DNA of 39,218 nt, from positions 1 through 39,218 of IMG/VR virus record IMGVR_UViG_3300025087_000188; one strand, 5' to 3'. The position numbers were made by a program, and so were the translations under genes. Below the pieces are notes generated by a model. It did not search any database. It saw only the letters and a list, made by a program, of their open reading frames with translations, and was not told the origin of the DNA. This document shows positions 1-7,352 of this stretch, one piece after another; within the stretch, counting starts at the first letter, position 1, and each line of letters opens with the position of its first letter. This DNA comes from a virus.

Positions 1-62
1 AGTCGCTGCGCCAGTACGCTATGGGCCTTGGTCTCACTACGGCAGAGACAGGAGAGGCATGA
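1..62 (+). CDS. 3' end of an upstream gene (truncated by the window)
   Basis: An open frame enters from the left edge (codons from position 3) and stops with TGA at 60-62, inside the ATGATG that starts the next gene. Only 19 residues are visible, ending in ETGEA. This stop-start overlap is the pattern used throughout the window, so the frame is probably real coding sequence. The gene before a portal protein is often the large terminase subunit, but nothing in these residues identifies it. Confidence 0.5.
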   Translation, partial: SLRQYAMGLGLTTAETGEA

Positions 63-715
63 TGGCCGATAAGATCTGGTCCTACTTCAGCGAGCAGACC
101 AAGGATCGTCTCCGGGTGGTGGCGGACGGGCGCCATGTGGCGATGGCCGAGGCGGCTGCGCTGCTGGTCATGGAGGCGCTGGAACCGAGGCCGGAGGGCG
201 GCTCGACGACGGCCGGGGCGCCGTCGCCACCGAGCCTCGACGACGCCGCCAGCCTGTTCCTGCGTCATCTCCCGCAGGACCAGGCCGACCTGATCCGCGA
301 GCTGTGTCTGGACAACGGGGCGCGGCCCTGGCAGTACCTGATGTCCTACATCCACCTAGCGCACGAGCGCGGCGAGACCGCCGTGATGGCCAGCGAGACC
401 GTGCTGGACGAGATCGCGGCGCCGCCGGCCGCCTCGCCGGGCCAGGTCGCCGCCGGAGCGACCGGGACATGCCTCTACTGCGGGGGCGCGTTCCAGGCCG
501 TCCGCCGCGGGCAGAAGTATTGCCCCGATCCCGAGGACGGCCCCGGCTGCGGGCGCAAGGCGTTCCTGGAGGACCTCCACCAGCGCCGACCCCAGACACC
601 GTTCCGGGGGCGCCAGCCCCAGGCCGCGCCCACGCCGTCGCCGCCGCCCGCGCCGACGTTGCTCGACACCGTGGCGCTCCGCCAGGCGATGCTGGCCGGA
701 ACCCCGGAGGGCTAA
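59..715 (+). CDS. Zinc-ribbon protein upstream of portal, unknown function
   Basis: A protein of about 218 aa (217 if the second ATG at 62 is used, which sits at a better distance from GGAGAG at 51-56). The N-terminal two thirds look helical. Around residues 139-167 a zinc ribbon is visible, with CLYCGG followed by a second cysteine pair in KYCPDPEDGPGCGRK. The C-terminus is proline/alanine-rich and probably disordered. It overlaps the preceding stop and ends 6 bases before the portal start, so it is likely co-translated with packaging and portal genes. A role in packaging or DNA binding is possible but is only inferred from position and the zinc ribbon. I do not recognise the family. Confidence 0.8.
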   Translation: MMADKIWSYFSEQTKDRLRVVADGRHVAMAEAAALLVMEALEPRPEGGSTTAGAPSPPSLDDAASLFLRHLPQDQADLIRELCLDNGARPWQYLMSYIHLAHERGETAVMASETVLDEIAAPPAASPGQVAAGATGTCLYCGGAFQAVRRGQKYCPDPEDGPGCGRKAFLEDLHQRRPQTPFRGRQPQAAPTPSPPPAPTLLDTVALRQAMLAGTPEG

Positions 716-721
716 CCGACG

Positions 722-2440
722 GTGGCGCGCCTGCTCACGGAGCGCGTGGACGCTCTCGGCCAGACCCGGCGAAACTCGGCCGAGGAGCGCAAGCTCATCG
801 ACGAGCTGGACGCGCTCTACGACGAGGGCAAGAAGGCGCGCGACCGCTGGGTCAAGGACGTCGACCTCGAACGCGATCTCAGACTCTACCGGGGCGAGGG
901 GGGGCCGGCCGACCGCGACCCGTACTTCGAGGCCAACTTCATCCAGGCGTTCATCGACCGCATGGTCGCGCAGCTGACCGACAACCGCCCGATCATCCGG
1001 GTGGAGAACAAGAAGCTCGGGCTCAAGAAGGTCGCCCAGGTGGCGCAGCCGGTCATCTCGGCCGTCTGGGAAGACGAGAAGATGCAGCGGCAGACCTTCA
1101 AGATGTGCCACACCGCCGCGATCAACGCCTCGGCCGGCCTCTACACCGGCTACGACATGGTGACGGACAGCTTCGTCATGGAGGTGCTCGGCATCAAGCA
1201 GGTGGTCTTCGACCCGATGGTCAAGGAGGCGGCGCTCGTCGGGTCGGGGGACTACCTCTTCATCGACCGGGTGCGGGCGCTGGACGACCTGCGGGCGCGC
1301 TTCCTGGCGCGCGGCGCCGAGGTCAAGGCCGACGCCGTGCTGTCCGAGACCCGCGAGCAGGCCAAGGCCCGGACGATCCTGTCGCCCCTGAACGACCTAC
1401 TGGGGCGCCGGAGCGGCCAGAGCGAGGCGCTGCCGCGCGCCATGGTGCGGGAATGCCTCATCAACGACCGCCGGCGGAACGGCGACGGCACGCTGCTCTT
1501 CCCCGGCGGGCGCATGATCCTCAAGACCCGGGACCTGATCCTCTGGGACGGGCCGAACCCGTACTGGGACGGCGTGCCGCCGATCGACTGGTACGACTGG
1601 ATCGTCGATCCGGAGCACCCCTACGGGTCCTCCGAGCCTCGCCGGCTCATGCGCTTGCAGTTGTCCTTCAACCAGATCATGGACGGCCTGGTGGAGAACC
1701 AGCTCCTGAGCAACTTCCTGTCGGTGATCGGGGACCACGACGCCCTGGAACCGAAGGTCTGGGAGAAGCTTCAGAAGATCGCCGGGTCGATCATCATGCG
1801 GAAGCGCAACCGGAACGCCGCGTTGACGATCCAGCCGCCGCCCGTGTTCGGCACCGACAAGATCAACCTCTCGCGGGCGATCTTCACCTTCGCGCAGCTC
1901 CTCACGGGCGTGACGGACGTGACCCTCGGCGAGACGCCGGGGTCCTTGCAGTCGGGCCAGGCGATCGAGGGCTTGCAGGAGGGCGCCAACCTCATGACGC
2001 GCTCGCGGGCGTCACGGCTGGAGGACTTCTTCGTTCGCGTCGGCAACAAGCTCCTGAGCCGCGTGTTCCAGTTCTTCCCCTCCGACCGCGTGGTGCATCT
2101 CGTGGGCCCCAGCGGCGACGCGATCGAGTACGCGATCAAGCGGCAGGAGTTCTTCGTGGACGACGACGGCCGACCGATCGAGCCCGAGAAGCGTCGGGAG
2201 GCGCTGCGCTACGTGCGCTTCCTGGTGTCGCCGGGCTCCTCGGCGCCGGGCAGCCGGCTCAAGCGCGCGCAGCTCATGATGGACCTCTACAAAGCCGCGC
2301 TGGCGCCGGGCGTGGACGTGCTGCGCGCGGCGGACTTCCCGAACCCCGAGGAGATGCTCAAGCGCGCCCGCGAAGAGCGCGCGACGGTGCCGCCCGAGGT
2401 GTCCCAGGCGCTGGCGAAGTCGGCCGGGGAGAAGCGGTGA
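722..2440 (+). CDS. Portal protein (head-to-tail connector)
   Basis: A 572-aa protein with GTG start. Portal proteins form the dodecameric ring at one capsid vertex through which DNA is packaged and ejected. Evidence: the usual size of podovirus portals, an N-terminal helical region followed by NFIQAFIDRMVAQLTDNRP, a central WYDWIVDPEHPYG segment followed by a long helix (LMRLQLSFNQIMDGLVENQL), and a late SLQSGQAIEGLQEGANL stretch (about residues 405-425) leading into long C-terminal helices. A 'SGxAIxxLQ' element before the crown helices is common in phage portals. It lies directly before scaffold and capsid genes, the expected order. The exact portal family cannot be fixed by eye. A search against P22- and T7-type portals would decide it. 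Confidence 0.82.
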   Translation: MARLLTERVDALGQTRRNSAEERKLIDELDALYDEGKKARDRWVKDVDLERDLRLYRGEGGPADRDPYFEANFIQAFIDRMVAQLTDNRPIIRVENKKLGLKKVAQVAQPVISAVWEDEKMQRQTFKMCHTAAINASAGLYTGYDMVTDSFVMEVLGIKQVVFDPMVKEAALVGSGDYLFIDRVRALDDLRARFLARGAEVKADAVLSETREQAKARTILSPLNDLLGRRSGQSEALPRAMVRECLINDRRRNGDGTLLFPGGRMILKTRDLILWDGPNPYWDGVPPIDWYDWIVDPEHPYGSSEPRRLMRLQLSFNQIMDGLVENQLLSNFLSVIGDHDALEPKVWEKLQKIAGSIIMRKRNRNAALTIQPPPVFGTDKINLSRAIFTFAQLLTGVTDVTLGETPGSLQSGQAIEGLQEGANLMTRSRASRLEDFFVRVGNKLLSRVFQFFPSDRVVHLVGPSGDAIEYAIKRQEFFVDDDGRPIEPEKRREALRYVRFLVSPGSSAPGSRLKRAQLMMDLYKAALAPGVDVLRAADFPNPEEMLKRAREERATVPPEVSQALAKSAGEKR

Positions 2441-2507
2441 TCCTCAAAAAACTTCTTGCATCGGCGTGTCAGGATGCCCATGCTACGGAGCAGATGAGGA
2501 GCCGCTG

Positions 2508-3032
2508 ATGCCGCTCGGGATCGGTGGACCGCCAGACCAGGGCGGAGGCGAGGACGCCTTCGCCACCGGCCTGCTCGCCGGCGCCGGGCTCCGCGAGATC
2601 TCCCAAGTTCTGGGGCTCTCCCGCAAGCGGCAGGGAAGTTCCGGCGCGCAACCCTCGGCCTCGACCATGCTCCAGGGCCAGATGGGCGACCTCGACCGCG
2701 TGATGCTCTTGGCGCGCATCCAGTCGCTGATGGGTGGCCCAGGCGGTGGCCCGATGGGGCCGGGGCTTCCCGGCGCCGCGCCGCCGATGCCGGGAGCCAT
2801 GCTCGGGGCGATGCCGGGGGCACTGCCGCCCGGCGCGGGTCCCCTGCCGTTCCCGTCACCGCTGGCCCGCCCGCCGATGCCGCCGATGGTGCCGCCGGGT
2901 CCCCTGCCGATGCCGGGCGGGCTGCCGATGCCGACGCCGGCGATGCCCGGGCCTCAGGGCGGGGCCATGGGCGGGGGGCTCCCGATCATCCTGCTCAAAC
3001 AGATGCTCTCCGGAGCGGCGGGGCCGGTATGA
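2508..3032 (+). CDS. Gly/Pro/Met-rich low-complexity virion-module protein
   Basis: A 174-aa product from ATG 2508, preceded by GAGGAG at 2496-2501. An in-frame GTG at 2466 would add 14 residues but has no clear ribosome site. The first 70 residues look foldable (EISQVLGLSRKRQG, then a helix MGDLDRVMLLARIQSLMG). The rest is almost wholly G, P, M, A and L, with repeats such as LPMPGGLPMP, and so is probably disordered. It sits between portal and scaffold and may be a minor head protein. No family recognised. The stop overlaps the next start (ATGA). Confidence 0.7.
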   Translation: MPLGIGGPPDQGGGEDAFATGLLAGAGLREISQVLGLSRKRQGSSGAQPSASTMLQGQMGDLDRVMLLARIQSLMGGPGGGPMGPGLPGAAPPMPGAMLGAMPGALPPGAGPLPFPSPLARPPMPPMVPPGPLPMPGGLPMPTPAMPGPQGGAMGGGLPIILLKQMLSGAAGPV

Positions 3033-3184
3033 CAGCCTGGCACATAGGGCCGATCCAGCCGCTCTTCTTCGCATGGTCCTTCCCGGTCTACGACCGCCCG
3101 TTCCAGATCAGCGGCGTGGTGGTGCCGGCGTTCCACTGGACGCTGGTGACCTCCCGCGGGATCTTCCTGGGCGGGGTCAACTGA
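3029..3184 (+). CDS. Small aromatic-rich hypothetical protein (51 aa)
   Basis: ATG at 3029 overlaps the preceding TGA, and its own TGA overlaps the next ATG (TGATG). The product is 51 aa, rich in W, F, V and P (HIGPIQPLFFAWSFPVYDRPF and later VVVPAFHWTLVTS). There is no clear transmembrane helix. The double stop-start coupling and lack of spare bases support real translation. Function unknown. Confidence 0.55.
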   Translation: MTAWHIGPIQPLFFAWSFPVYDRPFQISGVVVPAFHWTLVTSRGIFLGGVN

Positions 3185-3366
3185 TGCCGCTCCGCGGCGC
3201 TCGCTACCGCGTGAAGCAGACCTCCAAAGGGCCGGTCAGACTCGCGTTCCGCGGCAAGGGGACCGTGGTCGAGGCCAAGAACATGAAGACGGGGGCGATG
3301 CACTCGGAAGGCGACTTCCGGCGCGACGCCCGCCGCTCGCACCGGCGCTCGATGCGCCGCCGATGA
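3184..3366 (+). CDS. Small very basic protein (60 aa)
   Basis: ATG 3184 overlaps the preceding stop. The 60-aa product is strongly basic: MPLRGARYRVKQTSKGPVRL at the N-terminus and an Arg/His-rich C-terminus (RRDARRSHRRSMRRR). The centre (VEAKNMKTGAMHSEGDF) is more ordinary. Its charge suggests nucleic-acid contact, perhaps in the head interior, but this is inferred from composition only. Confidence 0.6.
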   Translation: MPLRGARYRVKQTSKGPVRLAFRGKGTVVEAKNMKTGAMHSEGDFRRDARRSHRRSMRRR

Positions 3367-3376
3367 AAGGAGTGCG

Positions 3377-3496
3377 ATGAAGCCCAAGAGCAACGCGCCC
3401 ACGCAGAAATACGAGTCCGGCAGCGCGATCAAGTCGCCGCTCAAGGACGTCGCCAAGAGCGGCAACGTCACCACGAAGCGGGCGGGCGGCACGTAG
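3377..3496 (+). CDS. Tiny Lys/Ser-rich protein (39 aa)
   Basis: ATG 3377 follows GAAAGGAG at 3365-3372, a good ribosome site. It encodes 39 aa (MKPKSNAPTQKYESGSAIKS, then a basic tail ending in RAGGT). Polar, likely disordered, with no family recognised. Its strong ribosome site and fit between two coding frames support it despite its size. Confidence 0.55.
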   Translation: MKPKSNAPTQKYESGSAIKSPLKDVAKSGNVTTKRAGGT

Positions 3497-3498
3497 CG

Positions 3499-3729
3499 AT
3501 GCTGCCCCTCGTCGAGGGCCTCTCCCAGACCGCGCGGGACGCCGAGCCGCTGCACCAGCGGCTGGCGGGCTTCCTCGCGCAGCGCCGCGGCGCGTCCACC
3601 GAGGACGTGGCCCAGGCGCTCGAGCGGCTGGAGTCGGCCTTCGGCAAAGAAGCGGACGAGCAGGTCAAGGGTCGGATCGCGGCGGCAATCGCCGTGCTCC
3701 GGGGCGACAAGAAGGACGAGGACAAGTGA
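3499..3729 (+). CDS. Small helical hypothetical protein (76 aa)
   Basis: ATG 3499 lies 2 bases after the previous stop. The 76-aa product is predicted almost entirely helical (LHQRLAGFLAQRRGASTEDV, ALERLESAFGKEADEQ) with a charged KKDEDK end. It is the last gene before a 245-base non-coding gap and so probably ends the portal transcription segment. Function unknown. Confidence 0.65.
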   Translation: MLPLVEGLSQTARDAEPLHQRLAGFLAQRRGASTEDVAQALERLESAFGKEADEQVKGRIAAAIAVLRGDKKDEDK

Positions 3730-3974
3730 CGCGGCGCGGTCTGGATCGTCAGGCAACCGGCGCCGCCGATGCAGCGCACATGGTGACCACCGCAGGTCCT
3801 GGGGAAGCCATGTAGGACGATGAGTGCGGCCCACCGGGCGGGGTAGCTCCCCGCTCGGCGGCTGAGGCTGGACGAGACGCCCTGATTCCTTGCGCAAGGG
3901 GGGATCAGGGCGTTTCTCGTTTCGGGCCGCAGATCATCGCCCACGGGTCCCAGGGGAGCCAAGGGGAGAACGAG
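3730..3974 (+). ncRNA. Hairpin-rich non-coding gap before the scaffold gene (candidate structured RNA)
   Basis: This is the longest gap in the head module, where neighbours are otherwise fused or overlapping. No frame of useful length is open. Several inverted repeats can be read: ACATGG (3778-3783) with CCATGT (3809-3814), the hairpin GGGG-TAG-CTCCCC around 3840-3852, and a long compound hairpin at 3877-3913. The density of pairing suggests a functional leader, attenuator or small RNA. No known riboswitch consensus was recognised. The scaffold ribosome site AAGGGGAG lies just before its ATG. Confidence 0.4.
3877..3923 (+). terminator. Intrinsic-terminator-like hairpin upstream of scaffold
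   Basis: ACGCCCTGAT (3877-3886) is perfectly complementary to ATCAGGGCGT (3904-3913). Inside the loop, CCTTGCGCAAGG (3888-3899) is itself a perfect palindrome, and the stem is followed by the T-rich TTCTCGTTT. This fits a rho-independent terminator or attenuator. Because scaffold and capsid lie immediately downstream, either it is partial, setting portal against capsid dosage, or a promoter lies within the preceding 150 bases. Confidence 0.6.
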
Positions 3975-4826
3975 ATGGCGAAGTTCAAGACGCACGAGGA
4001 AGCCGAGGCGGCGCATGCGGCGCTTGAGCAGAAGCTCGGCGAGCAGGGCAAGGAACTCGGGGAGCTGCGGAAGCAGTCCGAGGGCCTCCAGGCGCTCCAG
4101 GCGACCGTCAAGCAGTACGAGGCCTACGTGACGCAGGCCAAGCCCGTCCTCGACTGGTACACGACCAACGAGGCGACGATCCGGTCGTGGGCGCAGTCGA
4201 ACGGCCAGCCCGCGCAGGCGGGGGCCCAAGGCGTCCAGCAGCAGGCGCAGCAGGTCGCGCAGCAGCAGCCGGGCTACGAGTGGCTGACCCCGCAGGAGAA
4301 GCAGGCGTTCACGCAGTCGATCGCGCAGCACCTCCAGCAGTCGGTCCTAGTGCCGTGGACGCAGCAGTTCAGCAAGGTGGCGGAGGACTACGCCAAGCGG
4401 ACGCAGGAGTCGCTCGACGCCCGGCAGCGGGCGGCGGCCGACGTGATGTGGCGGACGCTCCAGTTCGTGATGCCGCCCGACAAGATCGAGGCGGCGCGGA
4501 AGTGGCACGAAGAGGCGATGAAGTACGCCGATCCGTCGAAGATCGACCCGATGCAGATGGCGCAGGAGCGGCTGGACCTGGTGGGGCAGAACGAGACGCT
4601 CAAGCAGAAGCTCAAGGAGATCGAGACGCAGCAGGAGGAGGCGGCGAAGCGGGCGACGCCGTCGCTGGGGCCGAGCGGCTCCACCCTCGTGCCGTCGGAC
4701 GCGAAGCCCGAGGATCAGCAGGCGCCGCAGAGCCGCGACGAGCGGTTCCGCGCCGTCATGGACGACGTCAAAGCGCAGCACGGGCCCGAAGGTGTCTCCA
4801 CGATGTTCCCGGCGTTGGGCCGGTAA
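3975..4826 (+). CDS. Scaffold protein (capsid assembly)
   Basis: A 283-aa protein with no stable-looking globular core. Residues 1-60 form a Lys/Glu coiled coil (HEEAEAAHAALEQKLGEQGK). A Gln/Ala-rich linker follows (about 75-95), then more helices and a second coiled coil near 200-225 (LKQKLKEIETQQEEAAKRA). The C-terminus is charged. Scaffolds are helical, acidic/basic-patterned proteins that direct procapsid assembly and are then lost. Position directly before the major capsid gene is the main evidence. A ribosome site AAGGGGAG precedes the ATG. No protease is fused or adjacent, so scaffold exit without cleavage is inferred. Confidence 0.75.
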   Translation: MAKFKTHEEAEAAHAALEQKLGEQGKELGELRKQSEGLQALQATVKQYEAYVTQAKPVLDWYTTNEATIRSWAQSNGQPAQAGAQGVQQQAQQVAQQQPGYEWLTPQEKQAFTQSIAQHLQQSVLVPWTQQFSKVAEDYAKRTQESLDARQRAAADVMWRTLQFVMPPDKIEAARKWHEEAMKYADPSKIDPMQMAQERLDLVGQNETLKQKLKEIETQQEEAAKRATPSLGPSGSTLVPSDAKPEDQQAPQSRDERFRAVMDDVKAQHGPEGVSTMFPALGR

Positions 4827-4870
4827 TGTCGAGAGTGCCTGCGTCCGTGGCTGCCGACGAGGAGGAGTAG
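4826..4870 (+). CDS. Possible 14-codon mini-ORF before the capsid gene
   Basis: ATG 4826 overlaps the scaffold TAA and reads 14 codons to TAG at 4868-4870, ending in DEEE. The Glu codons are the GAGGAGGAG that serves as ribosome site for the capsid gene. It may exist only to bring ribosomes to the capsid start rather than to make a peptide. Confidence 0.25.
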   Translation: MSRVPASVAADEEE

Positions 4871-4873
4871 CCC

Positions 4874-5821
4874 GTGGCCACACCGACAAGGACGCAGACA
4901 TTAAACACCTTCGTCTCCAGCACGGCGGAGAACCGCCGGAAGGGCCTGATCGACAACTTCTTCGGGTCGGCCCCGCTGTGGGTCTACATGAAGAAGCAGA
5001 AGTCCGTGCCGGTGCGGGGCGGCGAGATCATCAAGGTCCCGCACATCCACTCCGGCTTCGAGGCCAGCTCCTACGGCCGGGGCGACACGTTCAACACCGA
5101 GGTCAAGGAGTTCGCGACGACCATGGCGTTCAACTGGAAGTTCGCCTACGCCCCCGTGAACCTGAACGTGATCGACGTGGACCTGAACGACTCGCCCGAG
5201 CAGACCTTCGACCTCGTGGACGCGGCGATGGAGAACGGCGAGCTGTCGCTCATCAACGACCTGGGCGTCCAGATGTTCGGCGACGGCACGGGCAACGCCA
5301 GCAAGGACCTGGACGGGCTGGCGATCGGCGTCAGCCGCACGGGCACCTACGGGGGCATCGTGCGGGGCACGGACGCCGAGGGCGCCTCGGTGCGGGCCGC
5401 CGTGGAGGACACCACGGGCGGCGCGGTGTCGCTCGCCACGATGAACAGCAACTTCGGCTCGTGCGTGGTCGGTCGGGAGAAGCCGAACCTGATCGCGACC
5501 ACGCAGACGCTCTGGAACCGGATCTGGGAGAAGTCCCAGCCGTCGGAGCGCAACGCCCCGGAGGATCTGCGGGACATCGGCTTCGACGTCGTGCGGTTCA
5601 ACGGCGCGAACACGATGGTGGACTCGCACTGCACGGCGGGCTTCCAGTACTACCTCAACACGAAGTTCTGGGAGCTGTTCACCCACCGCAAGTGGGACTT
5701 CCGTTTCCGGGGCTTCATGGAACAGACGAACCAGCAGATCAGCATCGGCCAGTTGATCTACTGGGGCGCGCTGGTCTGCCGCGGGCCGCGCTTCCAGGGC
5801 GTGGCGTCGGGCCTCAGCTAG
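4874..5821 (+). CDS. Major capsid protein
   Basis: A 315-aa protein starting at GTG 4874, with a strong GAGGAGGAG ribosome site 8-10 bases upstream. The sequence looks like a phage coat: an N-terminal arm (TRTQTLNTFVSSTAENRRKG), the LWVYMKKQKSVPVRGGEIIK strand pattern, MFGDGTGNASKDLDGLAIGV followed by TGTYGGIVRG (about residues 134-160), and a C-terminal TNQQISIGQLIYWGALVCRG strand. The 'GDGTGN...LDGL...TGTYGGI' arrangement recurs in HK97-fold coats of metagenomic podoviruses (general knowledge). Size and position after the scaffold agree. No maturation-protease domain is seen. Confidence 0.85.
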   Translation: MATPTRTQTLNTFVSSTAENRRKGLIDNFFGSAPLWVYMKKQKSVPVRGGEIIKVPHIHSGFEASSYGRGDTFNTEVKEFATTMAFNWKFAYAPVNLNVIDVDLNDSPEQTFDLVDAAMENGELSLINDLGVQMFGDGTGNASKDLDGLAIGVSRTGTYGGIVRGTDAEGASVRAAVEDTTGGAVSLATMNSNFGSCVVGREKPNLIATTQTLWNRIWEKSQPSERNAPEDLRDIGFDVVRFNGANTMVDSHCTAGFQYYLNTKFWELFTHRKWDFRFRGFMEQTNQQISIGQLIYWGALVCRGPRFQGVASGLS

Positions 5822-5824
5822 GCC

Positions 5825-6247
5825 ATGACCTCTCGGGAGTGGGCCAGGGCGGCGCTCCGGACGATGGCGCTGCCGGTGCCTGACCGGGACCGGACGCTCC
5901 ACGTCCAACTGCCGCCCGGTGTCCAGACGCCGGACGTTCGCACGCACTGTACCTGCCATGTGGTGGCGCAGTACGTCTGGCGGGCGGCGCACGAGCAACG
6001 CTGCACGCGCGTCGTGATTCATAACGGCCCGGTCCACACGCACGAGTTCGACACGACCGAGCTGTTCAAGCGGGCCACGCTCCAGCGCCTCGGGTTCTGG
6101 CCCAAGGTCCTGAAGATTCGCGGCCGGACGCCGCCGCAGCTGGCGACGGTCGGCCACCGGGCGCTCGGGAACACGCTCGAGGAGCGCCGCCCGATCTTTC
6201 ACGTCCCAGCAGCCGTTTCCGGCTCGCAGGCCGGCGGCGAGGAGTAG
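5825..6247 (+). CDS. Conserved-looking hypothetical protein after capsid (140 aa)
   Basis: ATG 5825 is 3 bases after the capsid stop. The 140-aa product has a Cys/His-containing middle (THCTCHVVAQYVWRAAHEQR, then VVIHNGPVHTHEF) that could bind metal, followed by TTELFKRATLQRLGFWPK. Not membrane-bound. The position suggests a head-completion or accessory role, but the sequence is not recognised. Confidence 0.65.
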   Translation: MTSREWARAALRTMALPVPDRDRTLHVQLPPGVQTPDVRTHCTCHVVAQYVWRAAHEQRCTRVVIHNGPVHTHEFDTTELFKRATLQRLGFWPKVLKIRGRTPPQLATVGHRALGNTLEERRPIFHVPAAVSGSQAGGEE

Positions 6248-6253
6248 ACGACG

Positions 6254-7045
6254 ATGGCGAACAGCACGACCGATCTGGTGTTCCGACTCTCCAGCATCAC
6301 GGGGCTCGGGATGCGCGACATCAACGGCAACGACGCGGAGCCCCAGGGGCGACCCGGGGCGATTTCGATCGTCACGGACGACTTCGGGGTCCGCATTCTG
6401 AAGTACATCAGGAACGTGAACGGCTCGGCGATCACGATGGGCGAGCTGCACAGCTACGCCTCGGACACCCAGAACACCAAGACGACCACGGTGTCGAACA
6501 TCACGTCGGGGACGACGACCTCGGCGGTGACCACGGGCCTGACGGCCAGCCGCCACCAGGGCGGGCTCTGCTACGTGCTGGACAACGCCGACTCGGCCGG
6601 GGACGCCCCGGAGACCGAGATCAGCCCGATCGCCGGCAACACGACGACGGCCATCACGCTGGACGCCGACTACCCGCTGACGGTCGCGCTGGCGGCGAAC
6701 GACGACCTGGAGCTGATCTCGACGTGGCAGATCGAGGACTCGGCCGACGGGGACGAGGCCTGGACAGTGGCGGGCGTGGTCCTGGGCAACCAGGGGCTCA
6801 CGAACCTCTACTACGGCTGGATTCAGGTGGAGGGGCCGGTGCGGGCCGACGTGACGGCGACCACGACGATCGCCGAGGGCGACCCGGTGGTGGCTGGCGC
6901 GAACCTCGTCAACCTCTTCGGCTCGGACGGGCACGAGCTGTGGATCGGCACGGCGCTCGCCGCCGCCACGAACGACATCGTGTCGGACAGCATCCTGGTG
7001 CATCTCCAGCTGTTTTCGACGGAACTCTCCGGAGGCACGCCGTAG
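6254..7045 (+). CDS. Beta-rich virion protein (capsid decoration/accessory candidate)
   Basis: A 263-aa protein with GAGGAG upstream of ATG. It is composed of short beta-type segments rich in T, S, A, G, D and N (KTTTVSNITSGTTTSAVTTG; DADYPLTVALAANDDLELIS) and has only isolated cysteines. The C-terminal half contains AWTVAGVVLGNQGLTNLYYG, IQVEGPVRADV and a final VHLQLF strand. Such composition and position after the coat gene are typical of capsid decoration or minor structural proteins. The specific family is not identified. Confidence 0.65.
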   Translation: MANSTTDLVFRLSSITGLGMRDINGNDAEPQGRPGAISIVTDDFGVRILKYIRNVNGSAITMGELHSYASDTQNTKTTTVSNITSGTTTSAVTTGLTASRHQGGLCYVLDNADSAGDAPETEISPIAGNTTTAITLDADYPLTVALAANDDLELISTWQIEDSADGDEAWTVAGVVLGNQGLTNLYYGWIQVEGPVRADVTATTTIAEGDPVVAGANLVNLFGSDGHELWIGTALAAATNDIVSDSILVHLQLFSTELSGGTP

Positions 7046-7057
7046 CGGGCGGCCCCG

Positions 7058-7330
7058 ATGGCAGCGGTCGCCGAGACGGCTGGGACGAAGGTCGAGTTCG
7101 TGGCGGGCAACCTCCACATCGTCGCCGCCGACGTGACGTCGGTGGACGACGGGGATACGTGGCAGCCCGGACTCGGCCGCATCGTCTTCGCTGCCTTCAC
7201 GAACTCCACGGCGAATCCGTCCGGCTCGCAGGTCAACGTGAGTTGGGCAACGGCCAACAACCGGGCAACGGTGACGTTCGACTGCGAAGCGGCCAGTCAG
7301 AGCGGCACCGTGATCGCCATGGGCTACTAG
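7058..7330 (+). CDS. Small beta-rich virion protein (90 aa)
   Basis: A 90-aa product with alternating hydrophobic pattern (TKVEFVAGNLHIVAADVTSV, GLGRIVFAAFTNSTANPSGS, NNRATVTFDCEAASQSGTVI) that looks like a single beta sandwich. It lies between two larger beta-rich structural genes, so a decoration or stopper-like role is inferred. Ribosome site is weak (GGGCGGCC before ATG). Confidence 0.6.
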   Translation: MAAVAETAGTKVEFVAGNLHIVAADVTSVDDGDTWQPGLGRIVFAAFTNSTANPSGSQVNVSWATANNRATVTFDCEAASQSGTVIAMGY

Positions 7331-7352
7331 CCCGCAGGCGGAGGAACGCATC

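Noticed and set aside
2466-2507. Upstream GTG start for the Gly/Pro-rich protein
   Set aside because: No ribosome site, whereas ATG 2508 has GAGGAG at proper distance.
304-2508. 734-codon forward frame across the portal
   Set aside because: Arg/Gly/Pro-rich shadow in another frame of the portal gene. The portal reading has convincing structure and a clean start.
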